Shown here one piece after another: positions 35,134 to 48,604 of a DNA stretch of 64,000 nucleotides. A model generated the notes under the pieces. It was not told the DNA's origin. It was given only the letters and a program-made list of their open reading frames with translations, and ran no database searches. The first letter of the stretch is position 1. The number at the start of each line of letters is the position of its first letter. Source of the DNA: Erodium maritimum (lineage: Eukaryota > Streptophyta > Magnoliopsida > Geraniales > Geraniaceae); the NCBI GenBank assembly GCA_963921825.1, contig OY997589.1, positions 6,819,798 to 6,883,797 on the forward strand. The letters run 5' to 3'. The translations under genes were made by a program, and so were the position numbers.

Positions 35134-38100
35134 CTAGGTACTCTCATCAACCACTCTGAGGGAGTTTAACCGTCTCAATCTCTGATCAAGCTCCGCCATA
35201 ACTGCAGGTTCTTGTTTTTTCCTTTCCTTGGATATCGTGTTTGTAGTCATCGAGCCAATCTGCTCAAATGCCACCTGCACGTTACCAATCAAGAAAAGGG
35301 TGATTCGTTGATTAGTTACCAACAAGTTAGGTGACTAATGGTTCATCCCAAACCTTATTAATGAACTGAATAATTCGATTCATCAATCCACCAAGGTACA
35401 TAGTTGTCTAAGTCCCATGAAGTGGTTTCTGTTGATACATATTAACAACAGACTTGTCTTACCGTCAATAAATCATCTGGATCAAAGAGGTGGTGAGTGG
35501 TTCTCTGTAAAATATTAATTATATCTCCCGCCTGATGGTTTATAAGCAATTCCTCTTCCCTCATCTGCAACAGAATATCCCAAAGTAAATATAACCTTCT
35601 CTCTTTGTAATAAAGTATATTGATTCATTTAGAAGTATTGAGTAGATTAAAAGAAGCCTTGGGGAAGAGCATTGTCACCTTAAAGATGGCCAAAGCCACA
35701 TTGAACAAGACTTTTGCCCCCTCAAAGAAGAGAACATCCCACACCCGCAGAGTTGTCTGAGAAAAGAGCCACAATGTAAGCAAAGGTTACATATTGACAA
35801 TCTTGTGCTATTTGATTGACATTGTACCAACCTCTGAAGGCAAGCTCTTTGCAAAGAGGCATAAGAACCACTCTGTGGTAACAAGGGAAGCGTCAAAGTC
35901 CAGTTCATCCAAATGAGCAGCGATCCTGCATTTTTGTTCTCCAAGTTTTCAGATGATACCAGCAACTAAAATACACACAATAATAGGCCATTGTGATTGA
36001 AGCCTGCTTGTCCTATTGCTCAATCCTTATTTATTTCCTTTCTGATGTCTGTTGGGCTTCTCTCTAGCCAGCCCATTGGGCCTCTCTCTCTCTCTATTTA
36101 GCCATTGTTGGGCCTCTCTCAAGATACGGGTCACAAAAAAATGAGAGTTCTCTTCTACATAAGGGAGCTATTTATTTATTTCTAATATCTGTTGGGCCTC
36201 TCAAGGTAGGGGTCACAAAAAAAATTAGAGTTCTCTTCCACATAAAGAGTTCATAATAATAATAGGCCATTGTGAGAATGCTACCTTGGGCATTGCTTTG
36301 CCATTATATCTTTGAAAACCCTCTGTTCAACATGGCATCCTGATAAGTTAGTGGTGTAGCAGTCATTGACTAAGACATTTTCCAAGAGAACGGCTAGAAC
36401 CCAAAAAGCATCCTCCTCTGTTTTCATCACAAGCAACAATAATGCTGCAACATAATTTAATCCCTGTAATGAGTATAGATCAACTCTTATTAGTATAAGT
36501 ATCATTTTCGCAATCATGAATTGCATATCTAGATAACATCCTTTTTAAAAGGTAAAGTCGATTGCCATTGTGAACCTTGAATTGGTGACCCTAATATATA
36601 GATCTAAAGAAGCAGCGCTTAATATAGTTACAGTACAATGACTCTTTTATAAAATACTACATAATCTAGTTACCAATCATATTAAAAATTCATTAACTAA
36701 ACAGAATTAACCGCAGGTAGCCTCTAGGATGCCATAGTGGATGCTCCAAAGAAGAATGGTAATTCATTCATAATTAACTTTTAAATGAACAAATTGGACT
36801 TTCATTTTGGAACATCCAATATCGAAAAGTAAAGACTCTCATGTTGGATTGAAAAGGAGTATTTAGGTATTGCCTGATAGAAAAGGAGTATTCATTGGTG
36901 TGAGACTTATTGTACTTCATATTACAAGAAGCTAAACCCATTAAATACTAGTGAAGGAGACAGTCAACACACCTGACAATACCCAACATCAGAATCACGG
37001 AAAGAATATGCAACAAGAACATGTCTTAGAGCAGCATGACCCTCTGGAGTGTCCAACCACGGATGGCCAGGAAAGGTTCGTGGTAGATCCTGCATGTATA
37101 CACCCACATAAGGATAAATACAAGTGAAGAGATTGTGATGGAAATAGCTTTAGGTGACAAAAGCAAACAAGTTCAAAATGACCCTACAAATATAACCATG
37201 AAAAAAAGTTTCACAAACAAAAAAATAGCTCAAGTTTTTCATCCAGACTATCAGCATAACAAGCATCTTACCCCATGTGTAATTCTCTCTCGGACAGAAA
37301 GAAAAACAAGATAAATAAACTCCAAAAACCAGTTTCAAAATCAGACCATTAAATTAATGGCTCACAGTCACACAATACGCTACTGAAACCACATTATAGT
37401 TGTCTTACAGGGAAGGTCTACTAACTTTGGAAGGTTATAACTATAAAATGCTAAACATGGAGATTGGTGCGGGAATTAATGAGAATATAAGTTGCTGAGG
37501 CTACCCTGTAATAGAGCATGGACTATTAAGCCTTGAACACATGTAAATTTACAAGGATAAATATGTTAAGAATACTCAAATTTTCATATACATACTTTAC
37601 TCAATTCCTACCACCAGCCAAGATATACATTTGGTCTTCATATTTATGGGCAAAGTGAACCTACTACCATTTAGCTTTCCTTTAAAATTACTCTAATTCT
37701 TGTAGATTTCTATCAGAACCCTTGTAATAAAATAAAAGTGCACAAGTGTAATTGATAAGAAACAACAATAATGTTAATTCCTAATTACTAGCATAAAATG
37801 ATAAAGTGCAATCTCTAAAATCAGAAAATGACCAATATTGTTCAAAGTGAACTTTGAGCCAAAGATCAGAACTTAACAAAAAATAAATAACAATAAGTTT
37901 GCATGATATGTTGGACAGGAAAATTTGAGCATCAAATTGCAAATCCTATCTTGTTATGCCAAGCAAGCCTCCTCAACATAAAAACAAGACAAATATCGTA
38001 ATCAACATCAAATGAGAAATCACCAAATGAAAATGATTAGAGTAAAATCAATCCTCCACATGCCACAACCACAACTTCAATGCAGAAAAGTCCAAGGCAC

Positions 38101-38596
38101 TCACATGATCAATCTGCAGTGTGGCCGGTGTGACCTTATCGGCCACTGCCTTGGACAGATCATTGTAGTAACTATCAGGCACTGTAGACTTCTTCTTGGC
38201 AGCCCCAGACAAAGAAAACCACACCTTTGGCCGGAGAGCAGGCGGAATTCCCTTCCTAATCAACCTCCTCAATGTAACGGCATTAGACACCGCAGACAAT
38301 TTGAGAGAAGATTTGAGGGCAACCCCAAATGACAAAGACAAAATCTGAGGCTGCAGGTACCAATTGGCACCTTTGCTGGCCTCCAAGGCCCACCAAGCCC
38401 TGCCCTGTTCCCTCACCTTCTCCCTCACCTCATTCAACACATTGACATCATCAACATTGCCTTCTACTGTAAACTCATACAGGTCCTGGAACTTGACAAC
38501 AATATTGGCCCTCCTGGCATGGATGCTTGGCCTCAAGAAATGTAATTGGGATTGCAATTCAAAAGGCACCTCTGGCCTCCTATGAGTTCCATACAT
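35134..38596 (-). CDS. TBC-domain Rab GTPase-activating protein, seven coding exons
   Basis: This protein stimulates GTP hydrolysis by Rab/Ypt GTPases in vesicle traffic. Minus-strand coding exons are 38596-38105, 37089-36973, 36463-36285, 35925-35832, 35756-35679, 35564-35463 and 35274-35134, all GT-AG and in frame, giving 400 aa. The TBC domain starts near [13 protein letters not shown] (about 115-130). The arginine finger IxxDxxR is IDHDLPR at 162-168, built across the exon 1/2 junction. The glutamine finger is YCQ at 201-203, ending exon 2. Both catalytic fingers are intact, so it should be active. The N-terminal 110 residues and the C-terminal [27 protein letters not shown] stretch fit a conserved plant TBC family of similar length. 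The first in-frame ATG at 38596 was chosen. A 5'UTR exon further upstream (about 39050-39300) is possible. Confidence 0.92.
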
Positions 38597-39889
38597 ATTT
38601 CCAAGGGCTGTTGATTTATATATCAAATCAAAACTCAAGAGGGAAAGAGATAAAGAGAGGCATACAAAAAAGAAAAGAAGGGGTTGCTTCCCTTAACTCT
38701 ATGAAACAAAGAAATGGCCTAATTCTAAGCAATGGGAAAGAAAAGTTTTGAACTTTTGAGGAGGGTAGCCTCAAATCTTGTCTCTTTTTTCATGAAATGG
38801 GTACCTCTAGATTTTGGTGATAAGAACAAGATTCAATCCACCCTCAATTCAAAAAACAAAACCAAAAAAACAAAAACAAAAAACAAAATTTCCTTCCACT
38901 GGGACTATTGTTTAAAAGCTGGATTAAAAGATCAAACAACAGACCCAGAAAGAGGGAAAATTCAACAGCAACAACAACATAAGAAAGAAAAACTAACTCA
39001 AGAAACAAAAGGTGGATTTAAGACAGGGAAAATCCATAAACAGACCTTTCTGGTTAAAGTGCTGAGCGCAAGAACATACTAACTAAATATAGGAAGGGCA
39101 AGTGGGTAAAATGGATCGGAATAGGATCGAACAATCCGTGTCTTTGGGGTCGAATCGAGCTTCAAACGAAGGAGGACTCAACGCCCAAATTGAATTTTTG
39201 AGGTGGCCTTTGATCAATTTCACTCAAATCGCATTCAGATTCTGCTTCTAATCTTCGAATGGCGAACTGGGAACAAAGGATCGGTTTTGCAAAGATCTGC
39301 TTTTTAATTTTGGGTTGGCTTCATAATAATGACAAATATTTGAAATCTTCTTTTTCTATAGAAATGTTTATTTTCTAAAAAGAACGTTAATTGAAGTGGA
39401 CATTAAAGAGAGACGTTGATGATTTTGAGCCGATTAAAAGTTAATTTCCAGACTTGAAATTACATAAACACCCTTTTATATTTTTTTTTCAAAACACTTT
39501 TTTGTTTTTGGATATTATTTTATTGGCTAACATCAGAATAGATTTTAGATAAGTCCAATTAATTCATTAAATGACACAGAATTCTACTTACTAGGGGGTA
39601 ATATTGTCATTCTATAATAAACTAGGAGGATATAACGGTAACTTGCGTTTCTGTGGGTCACAAGACTGTGGCTGGAGGGGTGAGCTGGAAGTTTTGGGTC
39701 CACTGGTAGCCCACTTCATTAATGTCAAAAAAGGATATCACCTATCAAACTTGTGGGTCCCAACTGTTTTGTTTTTTAAGCATAACTTAGAGTTTTTATT
39801 GATACGAAAATCAGATTATACGCAGATAAATACTAATAAGAACGATATAATGGACGGAAAATAATAAAGGTAGGCCAATGTCTTAATTT
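38597..39889. other. RabGAP 5' region and intergenic DNA
   Basis: On the minus strand 39300-38597 is likely promoter, leader and perhaps a 5'UTR intron of the RabGAP gene; no TATA box is evident. 39300-39890 is AT-rich with no supported feature. Confidence 0.4.
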
Positions 39890-40860
39890 GTAGGTGTGAG
39901 GCACTCAATCCTCTAACAGAGCACTTGGCTATACGAAGGAAAATAAAAAGGAGATAGACTTCTGCTTCTAGGGTGATACTAGTAGGTTTCACCCCATTTC
40001 CTAACTCGATCTTATGCTCGTGGATATAGATAACATGTAAGTTGCACGGGTAATCAGGGAGAACTCTAGGAAATGAAAGGGGATCAGGGGTTTGGGGTTG
40101 TACCGAACAAGTAGGGCGGAATATGTGTCCTCACACACACTTCGTTGCATAGCGGGTCATCATATTGGGGATCCAATCCCGTAGTAGTCCATTCGATACT
40201 CCATCATCAAGTCTGGACTAGTTGTCGTTGTGCTCCCTCCATGTAGGGCCTTAGCTTCCACCTATTTTGACCATAACTTCACGGTCCTCTATTTCATTCG
40301 TTCGACCAGATCTTGTTTGGACGGTGATCCTAAGGCCACGGTCACGATCGGTGACCGACCTTTGGTCGTACCAGTCCCTATGGATATGGGGTAGATCGTG
40401 AAAATCAAGAGTAAGGGCATATCTTGGTTGGACAATGTCCCTAGGGCCTCAATCACGACCGGGGACCGGCCTTTGGCCGCACCATTCCCGATGGAGACGA
40501 AGTGACTCGTGTCAACCAGGGGCGGGTTTAGAGTTACCTGAATTGATGTGTCTCCGTCTTCTCGATAATAGTAGTGGAACGGGACTCCTGTGAGGATGTA
40601 TGGTGCGGGAGGAAGAAGGCTGGTCGGTGGTGACAGAGGGTGGAAGGTGGGAAAACTCGTTGGGGACAGGCCAGTGGCAATGGCCTGCCTAGCGGCTAGT
40701 AGGGCTCGCCAGATTTGGCTTTTCCAGATCATGGTATGGGTAAGTAGCGGGGTACGAGCTTGTAGTCGACAGATGGCAGGCGGAGGCGGAGTTTGGTGAC
40801 GACGACGATGGTTGCAGCACGAAGAAACAAAAGGAAAGGGAAATAAGCCCTAGGCTACAA
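39890..40860 (-). mobile_element. Probable LINE-like element, minus, with internal duplication
   Basis: On the minus strand it starts near CCTAGGGCTTATTTCC (about 40855) and carries a 147-aa ORF (40732-40289). The ORF contains an internal repeat: GNGAAKGRSPVVIEALG and GTGTTKGRSPIVTVALG. The DNA copies are at about 40310-40395 and 40420-40510. No reverse transcriptase, A tail or target duplication is seen. Confidence 0.4.
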
Positions 40861-42000
40861 TTTTTTTATTCTAGAATCCAACTATTTGTGGTTATGTTTA
40901 GTTTTTAAGCATATCATTTAAAAAAATCAAAATAAATAATCATGTTGTGTATTTAGTCAGTGGTGCAAATAATCTTTGGATTTACGGGGTGGTTGGCGTC
41001 CTCTTACCCGAACACCGTCTCATTTACCCTATGTCGTTTGACTATGTTCAATTCTACCTCTTCCATATCTTTCGGTATTAATCTACAGATTCCCTTTTGA
41101 ACTTGTCAGGGTAAGGAATCAAAAGCGCTTTGTTACCCTATCGCTGTTCGTGATGGATTTTTCTTGGCCTCATACCTCTTTCATCACTCTACGGACCACC
41201 AGAATCACAAGGAGGACGAGAACGGATCCGACGATAAGAGAGGGTTGGATATTATATCTATGGATCTCCGTGTTGGGTCCTTCCAGTCCCCCGATATAGA
41301 TCATAGAGGTTGGGATCAACGTTTAGATTTACAAGTGTGACCGATGATGTAAGACAATGTTTTCTCCTCCAAAGTGTCGGTAGAAGACAATGGAAAATCG
41401 ATGGCGGTGATGTGTAGTCGTGGATCGGTAACAGGATCCTTTGTTTGCCCAAACAACTAGGCGAGGTCTACTACGCAGTCTCGCCAGTTCCAATGAGTAC
41501 CAGACGGGAGAGCGGAACGTTGTTGAGGAGACACTCCTTGTCCTAATGGAATCTGACACAACCTGATCTCTTTCTTCCTCCTTTTTACTAGATACCTCCT
41601 TGGATACATACTCCTCTCCCCTAAGGGTCTTTATCATGGGACCAACATTTGTTTTAGGAAAAGCAGGTCAACTCGAGTCGAGCTAGGAAAAGTGTTAGTT
41701 GGACCACCTCACGAGAATAGGGATAGATTCTTTATATTATCACCTGGATTAACCGAGAATTTTTGTTACAAAGTCAGCGTCTTGGTTTTTCCAAAACTAT
41801 GTCTGACCCTCTTTCATGATTTCATAATAAGAAATCCTATTTACGTTGAAAAAGTGATACAAATCTATCGAAAAGTTTTGGGAGTGTGTTTCTTTGAAAT
41901 GCATCAATAACTTCACTCATATAAAATATTTAATTATAATTATTTGAGACAAGTTCAAGACTCATATCCGGGATAGATGTATTGGCGTTCTAAGCCATAG
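40861..42000. other. Repeat-like intergenic DNA
   Basis: Mixed composition with ORFs up to 102 aa on the minus strand and no recognised family. It is probably decayed retroelement DNA. Confidence 0.35.
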
Positions 42001-42840
42001 TAACATAACTATATTAGACACCGGCGAAGGCCCAAAATTTGAAAAATGTTCTTAATGACCACACCACCCAGATACGGACTTCCAGGAACAACATCACGGT
42101 CACGAACCGTTACCAAGACTACAACCAACACCGCCTGAAAAGCCGAAGAAGAGCGAGGCCCTGACAATAGTTTAGACCCTAACTGGCCCAAATCAAACCA
42201 GGCCCAAACATGGTCTTCCCTATTCCGACCCTCCCTGACCCACCACGATCTGACCCGCCCCGACCCACCATGATCCGCCCCGCCCGGAATCAACCTAGCC
42301 AAATCTGACTCGTCCCAAACGCACGGACGGGACAGGCGAGCACGGACTCCGACCGAGTTTCCAACGAGACGAACTCCGGAAACTCTATCCATAAAGGAGC
42401 AGCTGCACCAACAGGGCTCCACCACGACACGAGAGGCAAGGGACCACAAACAGCGACGGTAGAAGCTGATTTTGGCAAGCCGAACAAACCGACACACCAG
42501 CAGAGTTCAAAAACGAAAGGAGCTCCGGCGAGCCACCACGCAAGCACACAGCGGGAGCTCGAAATCGACAAATCTTTCCTTGGCGAGCACACGGAGACGA
42601 GTAAAGAGCAGAGGGGAGCACACGATGGCGAGGAGCAAATGCTCCGGCGAGGAAACAAAAATCGGAGAAAAAAGGGGTTAAAAGAGAAGGGAGAAGGAAA
42701 GGCTGAGGAGGAGGTTACCACCGACAACCACCAAAATCGAAACCATAACTGGAGCCGATAAAAACGAAGAGAAAGAGGGTTGGCAGCTAAAATTTCAGAA
42801 GAGCGGAGTTGAGAGCTTTTCGTTGACTTCTGCTTTCGAC
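42001..42840 (-). mobile_element. Probable LINE-like 5' region, minus
   Basis: GC- and CT-rich on the minus strand with overlapping ORFs of 145-162 aa in several frames, as expected from low-complexity LINE 5' regions rather than genes. It starts near 42830. Its ends are not proven. Confidence 0.35.
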
Positions 42841-44611
42841 TTGGATTGTGTTATTCTTGTTGAGGGCATAGTTTAGTTGACTGAATATGTATTTGGAAAA
42901 TAAAATAGTATAGTATTACTTTCACTTGGTTAGTTATGGAGTTGTGGTGTGAACATAAAGAGATTGGACTTGGTAAAATGTGGAGGAATGATGTTTTGGA
43001 AGCATAAAGTACTGAAAAGTTGAGTCCGAATACTTTTTGGAAGAAGTAGAAACCAAGTCTCAATACTTGAACTGAAGGGCACTACATTAACAACCTTAGA
43101 CAATACTTCTACGTGGTCTCCTCCCTATCTTGTTTGTCGATGTTATTTTCATTTTTTAAATAAAAAACATGGGAACATGTTTAAAGAAGAAGTCTGACAT
43201 CCATTAAATAAATATAAAAAAAATGATATACATAACATGAGTATTGTCTACTTAAAATTATTTTCTAAATTCAAAATTTGAGTTATTTATAGTTTTTAGA
43301 TTAAGTGAATCCAATAATCTATATTTTTATGGTCCTTAGTTTGTATTAAGCATATAACTTCTAATAAATAAGAAACCTATGTAACCATACAATATCTATT
43401 TCATTTCAAGTTGTGTGCATGATGCTACTAAATTCACTTGGGCACCAAGCTACTATATAAATAAGAAATTGAATGTGTACACAAAGATAAAAATGTATAT
43501 ACAGAAAAGAAAGAAAAAAACAAAGGAGTTGCACTTTGTTTAATTGATATTTATTGAAAAGAAAGAGACCCCTGAGAAAAATTAGACTAGCAGTACACTT
43601 ATGGGACTGGGTCTATTTTGGCACAATAGGATATTTTAGAGGTTGTTTTTGCCTGGAATTATTATGTTTGGTTCGATATATGTGGATGGGCCCAGCCCAG
43701 GACAAACCATCACTCGTTGCCTTGGATAATCCTAGCCCATTAAATGGCCCATGGTCTGTGCACTTGTATTTTTAATTAATTACAACGTTACAACATTGCT
43801 GACGGGATGATCATCCAGAACCAAATCCTCTCTTCCAAACAAGACACCCCCACCAGTATCCATCGAATCTGACACCATCTATACCGATTAATTACAATCT
43901 ATTTTCAGCTCCAAAGCATTTTCTGGCCACCAAACAACCTGGAATAAAATAACTTTGTTCTTTTAAATATTATGAAAAAAAAATTCAAACAACACATATT
44001 GATTGAATGGGTTACTCCACGTCCGAACGTCCAACTTCCAGAAATGGTTAAATCTTAACCCTATAAAACTGAAATTGCCATGTAGTAACGGTCAAATATC
44101 TAAATACACCAAATGTTTCTAATTTTAAACGGACATTAACTTGGCCAAGTGAAAAGTCGAGTTTGCCCTCAAATATGTTCTTCCTTCGGACGTTAACTTG
44201 ACCGAACTTCATCTCTTCATCTCAGCTCTTCGAACTTCATCTCTTTGTGTCCGAGCTTCGAACTTCATCTCTTCGTGACATCAACTCGCCCAAGCTCCAT
44301 TATAAAATGAGTCACGTGAAACGCACGTGAGTTAATGTTCACGGAAACAGTCAATTTAAACAGTACTTGTTGGTTTTTAATAATTCTGTTTTATATTTGT
44401 TACTATTTGACAATTTTCCAAAGTTTGGGTGCATATTTGACAATTAAGTGTAGTACGACGTTAGGACATAGAGTGACCCCTTGATTGAATACTAAGGAGT
44501 GAAAATGCTCACATAGTAGTAGTCTCTAGAGCTTCCTCTCTTCGCTCTTACTTTTTCTCTGGAACTCATTTCTTCACCACAACAACTTCTCCCCTTTTCT
44601 CTGCAATTTCC
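42841..44611. other. Intergenic AT-rich DNA
   Basis: No gene is supported. 44205-44280 holds three diverged copies of GAACTTCATCTCTTCG. A TATAAAA at about 44303 lies too far from the next ORF start to assign with confidence. Confidence 0.4.
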
Positions 44612-45175
44612 ATGGTTCACTTCACCATTTCCCTTCACGCGAATGTTTTATCTGAGATACTCGGGACTATGTCCTCAGCTTTAGCGACAGGGTTTATTAA
44701 GCCGTCACGACCGAGGAAGAAGGCTTTTCGGCCCTCTCCTCCGCCTCATGTACCGCCTCCGCCTCCTGATCCACTTTCGTCTTCGTCTCCAACGTCGCTG
44801 CCCTCAACGTCGTCGTCCTCAAAGCCACCGCCCCCACCATCGTTGCCTCCAACACCACCAACGTCTTCACCTCCTGCACCGCTACCGCCCTCGCCCACCA
44901 TCGCTCATGACCTATCACCACAACCTCCTCCTTCATCCCCAACTACACCTCCTATTTTGCCAGCAAAGCTGATGTCGCTATCGCTGCCACCTCACCCTCT
45001 ACTACCAGAGCCGTCACCTCCTCCTTCGCCATCAGAATCGCCACCTCCTCCTCCGTCAACGTCGCCACCAAAGCCGTCATCACTACCTCCTTCTCATCCA
45101 CCAGAGATGCCACCACCTCCTCTATCACCAGAGCCGCATGTCCGTCTACTGCACACCTTGCCCTGTCTAGGTTGA
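44612..45175 (+). CDS. Hypothetical proline-rich ORF
   Basis: A 187-aa ORF whose residues 30-180 are almost entirely Pro and Ser (PPPPP, SPPPP and TSPP runs). It would resemble a wall-type proline-rich or formin-like segment, but there is no signal peptide, repeat register or domain. The DNA is a degenerate CCTCCNCC repeat, open in several frames and on the opposite strand (44942-44697, 45218-44952). This may be translated simple sequence rather than a gene. A CT-rich leader (44530-44610) precedes the ATG. Confidence 0.25.
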   Translation: MVHFTISLHANVLSEILGTMSSALATGFIKPSRPRKKAFRPSPPPHVPPPPPDPLSSSSPTSLPSTSSSSKPPPPPSLPPTPPTSSPPAPLPPSPTIAHDLSPQPPPSSPTTPPILPAKLMSLSLPPHPLLPEPSPPPSPSESPPPPPSTSPPKPSSLPPSHPPEMPPPPLSPEPHVRLLHTLPCLG

Positions 45176-45519
45176 TGCAAAGCCGAGATCCTGGTTCCCC
45201 GTTTTCTAGTGTTCTCACTAGATGCCTGATATCCCCTCAAACACCCATATCAATTATCCCGAGCATTTTTAGTTTGAGCTAGGAAACAAATCTTGTGTCA
45301 CTCAGCAAGACGACTGCCTTCCAACTATTCTCCCTGATATATCCGGGCATTCTGTTATAGGGTTAGTGTTCATTATATACGGGCATCCTGTTATAAGGTT
45401 AGAGTTCATTACCTACGGACTTGTACATAGTATCACCTTTTTTCTTTTCATTATTTTCATAATTTTGTATGTTTGATTTCCACAAATAATAAAATTCCTA
45501 TAATGTTAAAAAAAATAAG
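45176..45519. other. Intergenic, nothing recognised
   Basis: Spacer up to the Copia insertion. It contains two copies of ATAYCCGGGCATYCTGTTATA-like text (about 45340-45400), not assigned. Confidence 0.35.
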
Positions 45520-45524
45520 AAGAT

Positions 45525-45778
45525 TGTTATAAAAGTAAGAACGATACTTGTGAATGGAAGAACAAAACTAGAGAGAACAAGAGAATATGGAGAGAGTAGA
45601 GAATCGAATATTATTGATCAATTCATCCTTTACAATGACCTTTATTTATAGGCTCATAATCATAGAGTCATAACCTTAATAAACTACATACATGATAGAG
45701 TCCAAAATACGAAAGTCTTCTAACTCCCACTCCTATCTAGAATATTCCATGTAGTCATCCAATCAAATATTCATAACA
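45525..45778 (-). repeat. Copia 3' LTR
   Basis: A 254-bp LTR with TG...CA ends, immediately preceded on the minus strand by the polypurine tract. It differs from the 5' LTR at two transition-type sites. Confidence 0.93.
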
Positions 45779-46002
45779 CTCCCCCTTTGGATGACATGTA
45801 CAAATATTATTATGCCTCATTAAAACTTTTCTAGGAAAAACCCAATGGGAAAAATACTAGAAGGAAAAAGAGTACATAATTTGTACAATACGTATAGTAG
45901 TTACCTCATTAAAAACCTTGTTAGGAAAACCCATTGGGATAAAACCTAAAGCAAGGGAAAAAGAGTGTAACACGTATTTCTCCCCCTGATTGCAACATCT
46001 CC

Positions 46003-47440
46003 TCATAAATCACGGAGTTTTCTCATGCCGATCTTGTAGACCAACTTTTCAAAGGAAGCTGTAGGAAGCGCCTTAGTGAACAAATCTGTAAGATTGTCAC
46101 AGGAACGAATTTGACAAACATCGATATCTCCCTTTTTCTGAAGTTCATGAGTAAAGTAGAACTTAGGAGAAATGTGTTTCGTTCTATCTCCTTTGATGTA
46201 GCCTCCTTTGATCTGAGCTATACAAGCTGTGTTATCTTCGTATATGACAGTTGGACTTCCTTTATTTATTGAAAGATCGCATGATTCTCGGATATGATGG
46301 ATTAAGGACCTTAGCCATATACATTCACGACTTGTTTCATGAAGAGCTATCAATTCAGCGTGATTTGAAGAAGTGGCTGTAAGTGTCTGTTTTGTTGAGC
46401 GCCAAGATATAGCGGTGCCACCATATGTAAACACATATCCGGTTTGTGATCGCGCTTTGTGGGGATCAGATAAATATCCGGCATCAGCATATCCAATCAA
46501 TTCAAACTTCGAGTCTTTTGAGTAAAATAACCCCATATATAATGTTCCTCGAATATATCTTAAAATTTGTTTAACACCAGTTCAATGTCTTCGAATCGGA
46601 GAAGAACTAAATCTTGCTAGGAAATTAATAGAAAATGCTATATCAGGACGGGTGCAATTAGCAAGATACATTAGTGCCCCAATGGCACTAAGATATGGTA
46701 CTTCTGGACCAAGGAGTTCTTCTCCTTCTTCTTGGGGGCGAAATGGATCCTTTTTCACATCAAGTGATCGAACAACCATGGGGGAACTCAAAGGATGTGA
46801 ATTATCCATATTAAATCTTTTAAGAATCTTTTCAATGTATGATGACTGGTGAACGAAAATCCCCTTTGACAAATGTTCAATCTGAAGGCCGAGACAAAAT
46901 TTTGTTTTCCCCAAGTCTTTCATTTCGAATTCACTTTTCAAGTATTCCATCGTCTCTACAAGTTCATCATGTGTTCCAATGATGTTCAGATCATCAACAT
47001 AGACCGCGATGATGGAAAATCCGGTTTTCGTCCGTTTAATAAAAACACATGGACATATTTTATTGTTGATGTATCCTTCTTTCAAAAGGTATTCACTGAG
47101 ACGAGTATACCACATTCGACCAGATTGTTTTAGCCCATACAAAGATGTTTGGAGTTTTATTGAGCACATTTATTGAGGTTTTGAGATGCATGCTTCAGGC
47201 ATTTGTAATCCTTCAAGGACTTTTATGTAAGTGTCATTATCAAGTGACTCATACTAAGTAAGTAAAATAAAATAAATAAATAAAAGAAAATAATAAATAA
47301 ATAAATAAATAAAAAGAAGTAAAATCTGAGTGTGATTGCATCCATAACCGGTGAATATGTCTCTTCATAATCAATTCATGGTCGTTGTGAAAATCCTTGT
47401 GCAACGAGTCGAGCTTTGTATCTTACGACCTCGTTTTTCT
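46003..47440 (-). pseudogene. Copia reverse transcriptase and RNase H remnant
   Basis: The minus strand encodes RNase H (46536-46003; DAGYLSDPHKARSQTGYVF, EDNTACIAQIKGGY, TKHISPKFYFTHEL) and most of the reverse transcriptase (47169-46582; SLYGLKQSGRMWY, AVYVDDLNIIG). Stop codons or shifts separate them. Further upstream, VAQGFSQR and ITLR-like text at about 47400-47330 is the start of the domain. The part expected next is replaced by an (AAAT)n tract at 47260-47320. That removes the region normally carrying the first catalytic aspartate, so this copy cannot make an active enzyme. Confidence 0.85.
47260..47322. repeat. (AAAT)n microsatellite inside the Copia pol
   Basis: Runs of AAAT/AAATAAAT interrupted by AAAGAAAATAAT. 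It sits where about 25-30 codons of the reverse transcriptase are missing. Confidence 0.85.
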
Positions 47441-47543
47441 CATTTCTTTTGCGCACAAATACCCATTTATATCCTACGGGTTTGACACCTTCAGGTGTCT
47501 GGACTACAAGTCCGAATACTTGGCGTTTGTTGAGTGAATTCAA

Positions 47544-48604
47544 TTATGTCTCAATGACATTTTTCCATTTTGGCCGATCATTTCTTCGTCGGTATTCACT
47601 GACCGATCTTGGTTCATGATCCTCGTTTTCTTTTGAAATATCTAATGCAATTGCATGTGCAAATATATTATCCACAACAATTTCTTTTTTATTCCATCTT
47701 TCACCTGGAATGACATAGTTAAACGAGATCTCTTCATTGTCATCTTTCTCAGGTGTTTCATTATCTTTTGAAGACGGCTCTTCATTTTTATCACATTTAT
47801 TTCTTCGGGAATTGTAATATAATTTGATGTACCAACTTGCCAAACTTGTTCCTTTCCTTTTCTTGGGTTTTATAATTGGATCCAATAGGTCTGCTACGCT
47901 TCTTGCGTGCTTTAGACTCATTTGCTAGCGCTAGCATATTTCCAATTTCTTCACCAGGAAGAGTAATTCTACAAGGAACATTAGCAACTGGTATCTGTGA
48001 TTTTATCACAGTCTTAACATCCGTAAATGCATCAGGTAGTGTATTTTCAACCTTTTGTAAGTGGATAATTTTTCTGAACTTCTAGTTCACATTGATTCGT
48101 ACGAGGATCAAAATGAGACAATGTCAATGCATTCCATGAAATTTCTTGTCTTTCTTTTTCAGACGTTCTTCTATCTCCCCCTAATGCAGGGAAATTGTCT
48201 CATCAAATTGATAGTCGGCAAATCGTGCCGTAAACATATCACATGTCATGAATTCCAATATATCTATGTGAATTCTTTCTAAAAATGTTGGACATTCAGT
48301 CTCAACTTTCATTGGAGATGGTCTTGTAATAAGTTTTCCTTAAAAACAAGCAACACATGGGTAATCTTTTGACAATAAGAACATTTTTACTCTTCAGGGT
48401 ATGTCCATGTGAATTTTCTATAATTCTTTGTATCATTATGAAACCCATATGGCCTAAACGATCATGCCATATCATAAAATTTGATGGGTCCATTGGGTTT
48501 TGGTTAATCACCATATTGCATTTAATTGGAATAATGAAAGCATAATATAATCCAAAACTATATAAAAGGAGTTTTTCAACAATTTCTTTTCTCCCCGAGA
48601 CCAC
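47544..48604 (-). pseudogene. Copia integrase-region remnant with deletion
   Basis: The minus strand reads GAG-pre-integrase text (IWHDRLGHMG, 48604-48302) and then only about 300 bp of decayed sequence. The usual post-integrase linker follows (SQIPVANVP, NESKARKKR; 48009-47797). The catalytic core between them is too short to be whole. Several frame breaks are present. Confidence 0.7.

Noticed and set aside
38597..38638. Longer start for the RabGAP protein
   Set aside because: The upstream first codon is TTG; the ATG at 38596 gives the family-typical N-terminus.
42009..42727. Overlapping 145-162 aa ORFs on the minus strand
   Set aside because: Two frames open at once through low-complexity CT/CG sequence; consistent with a LINE 5' region, not a gene.
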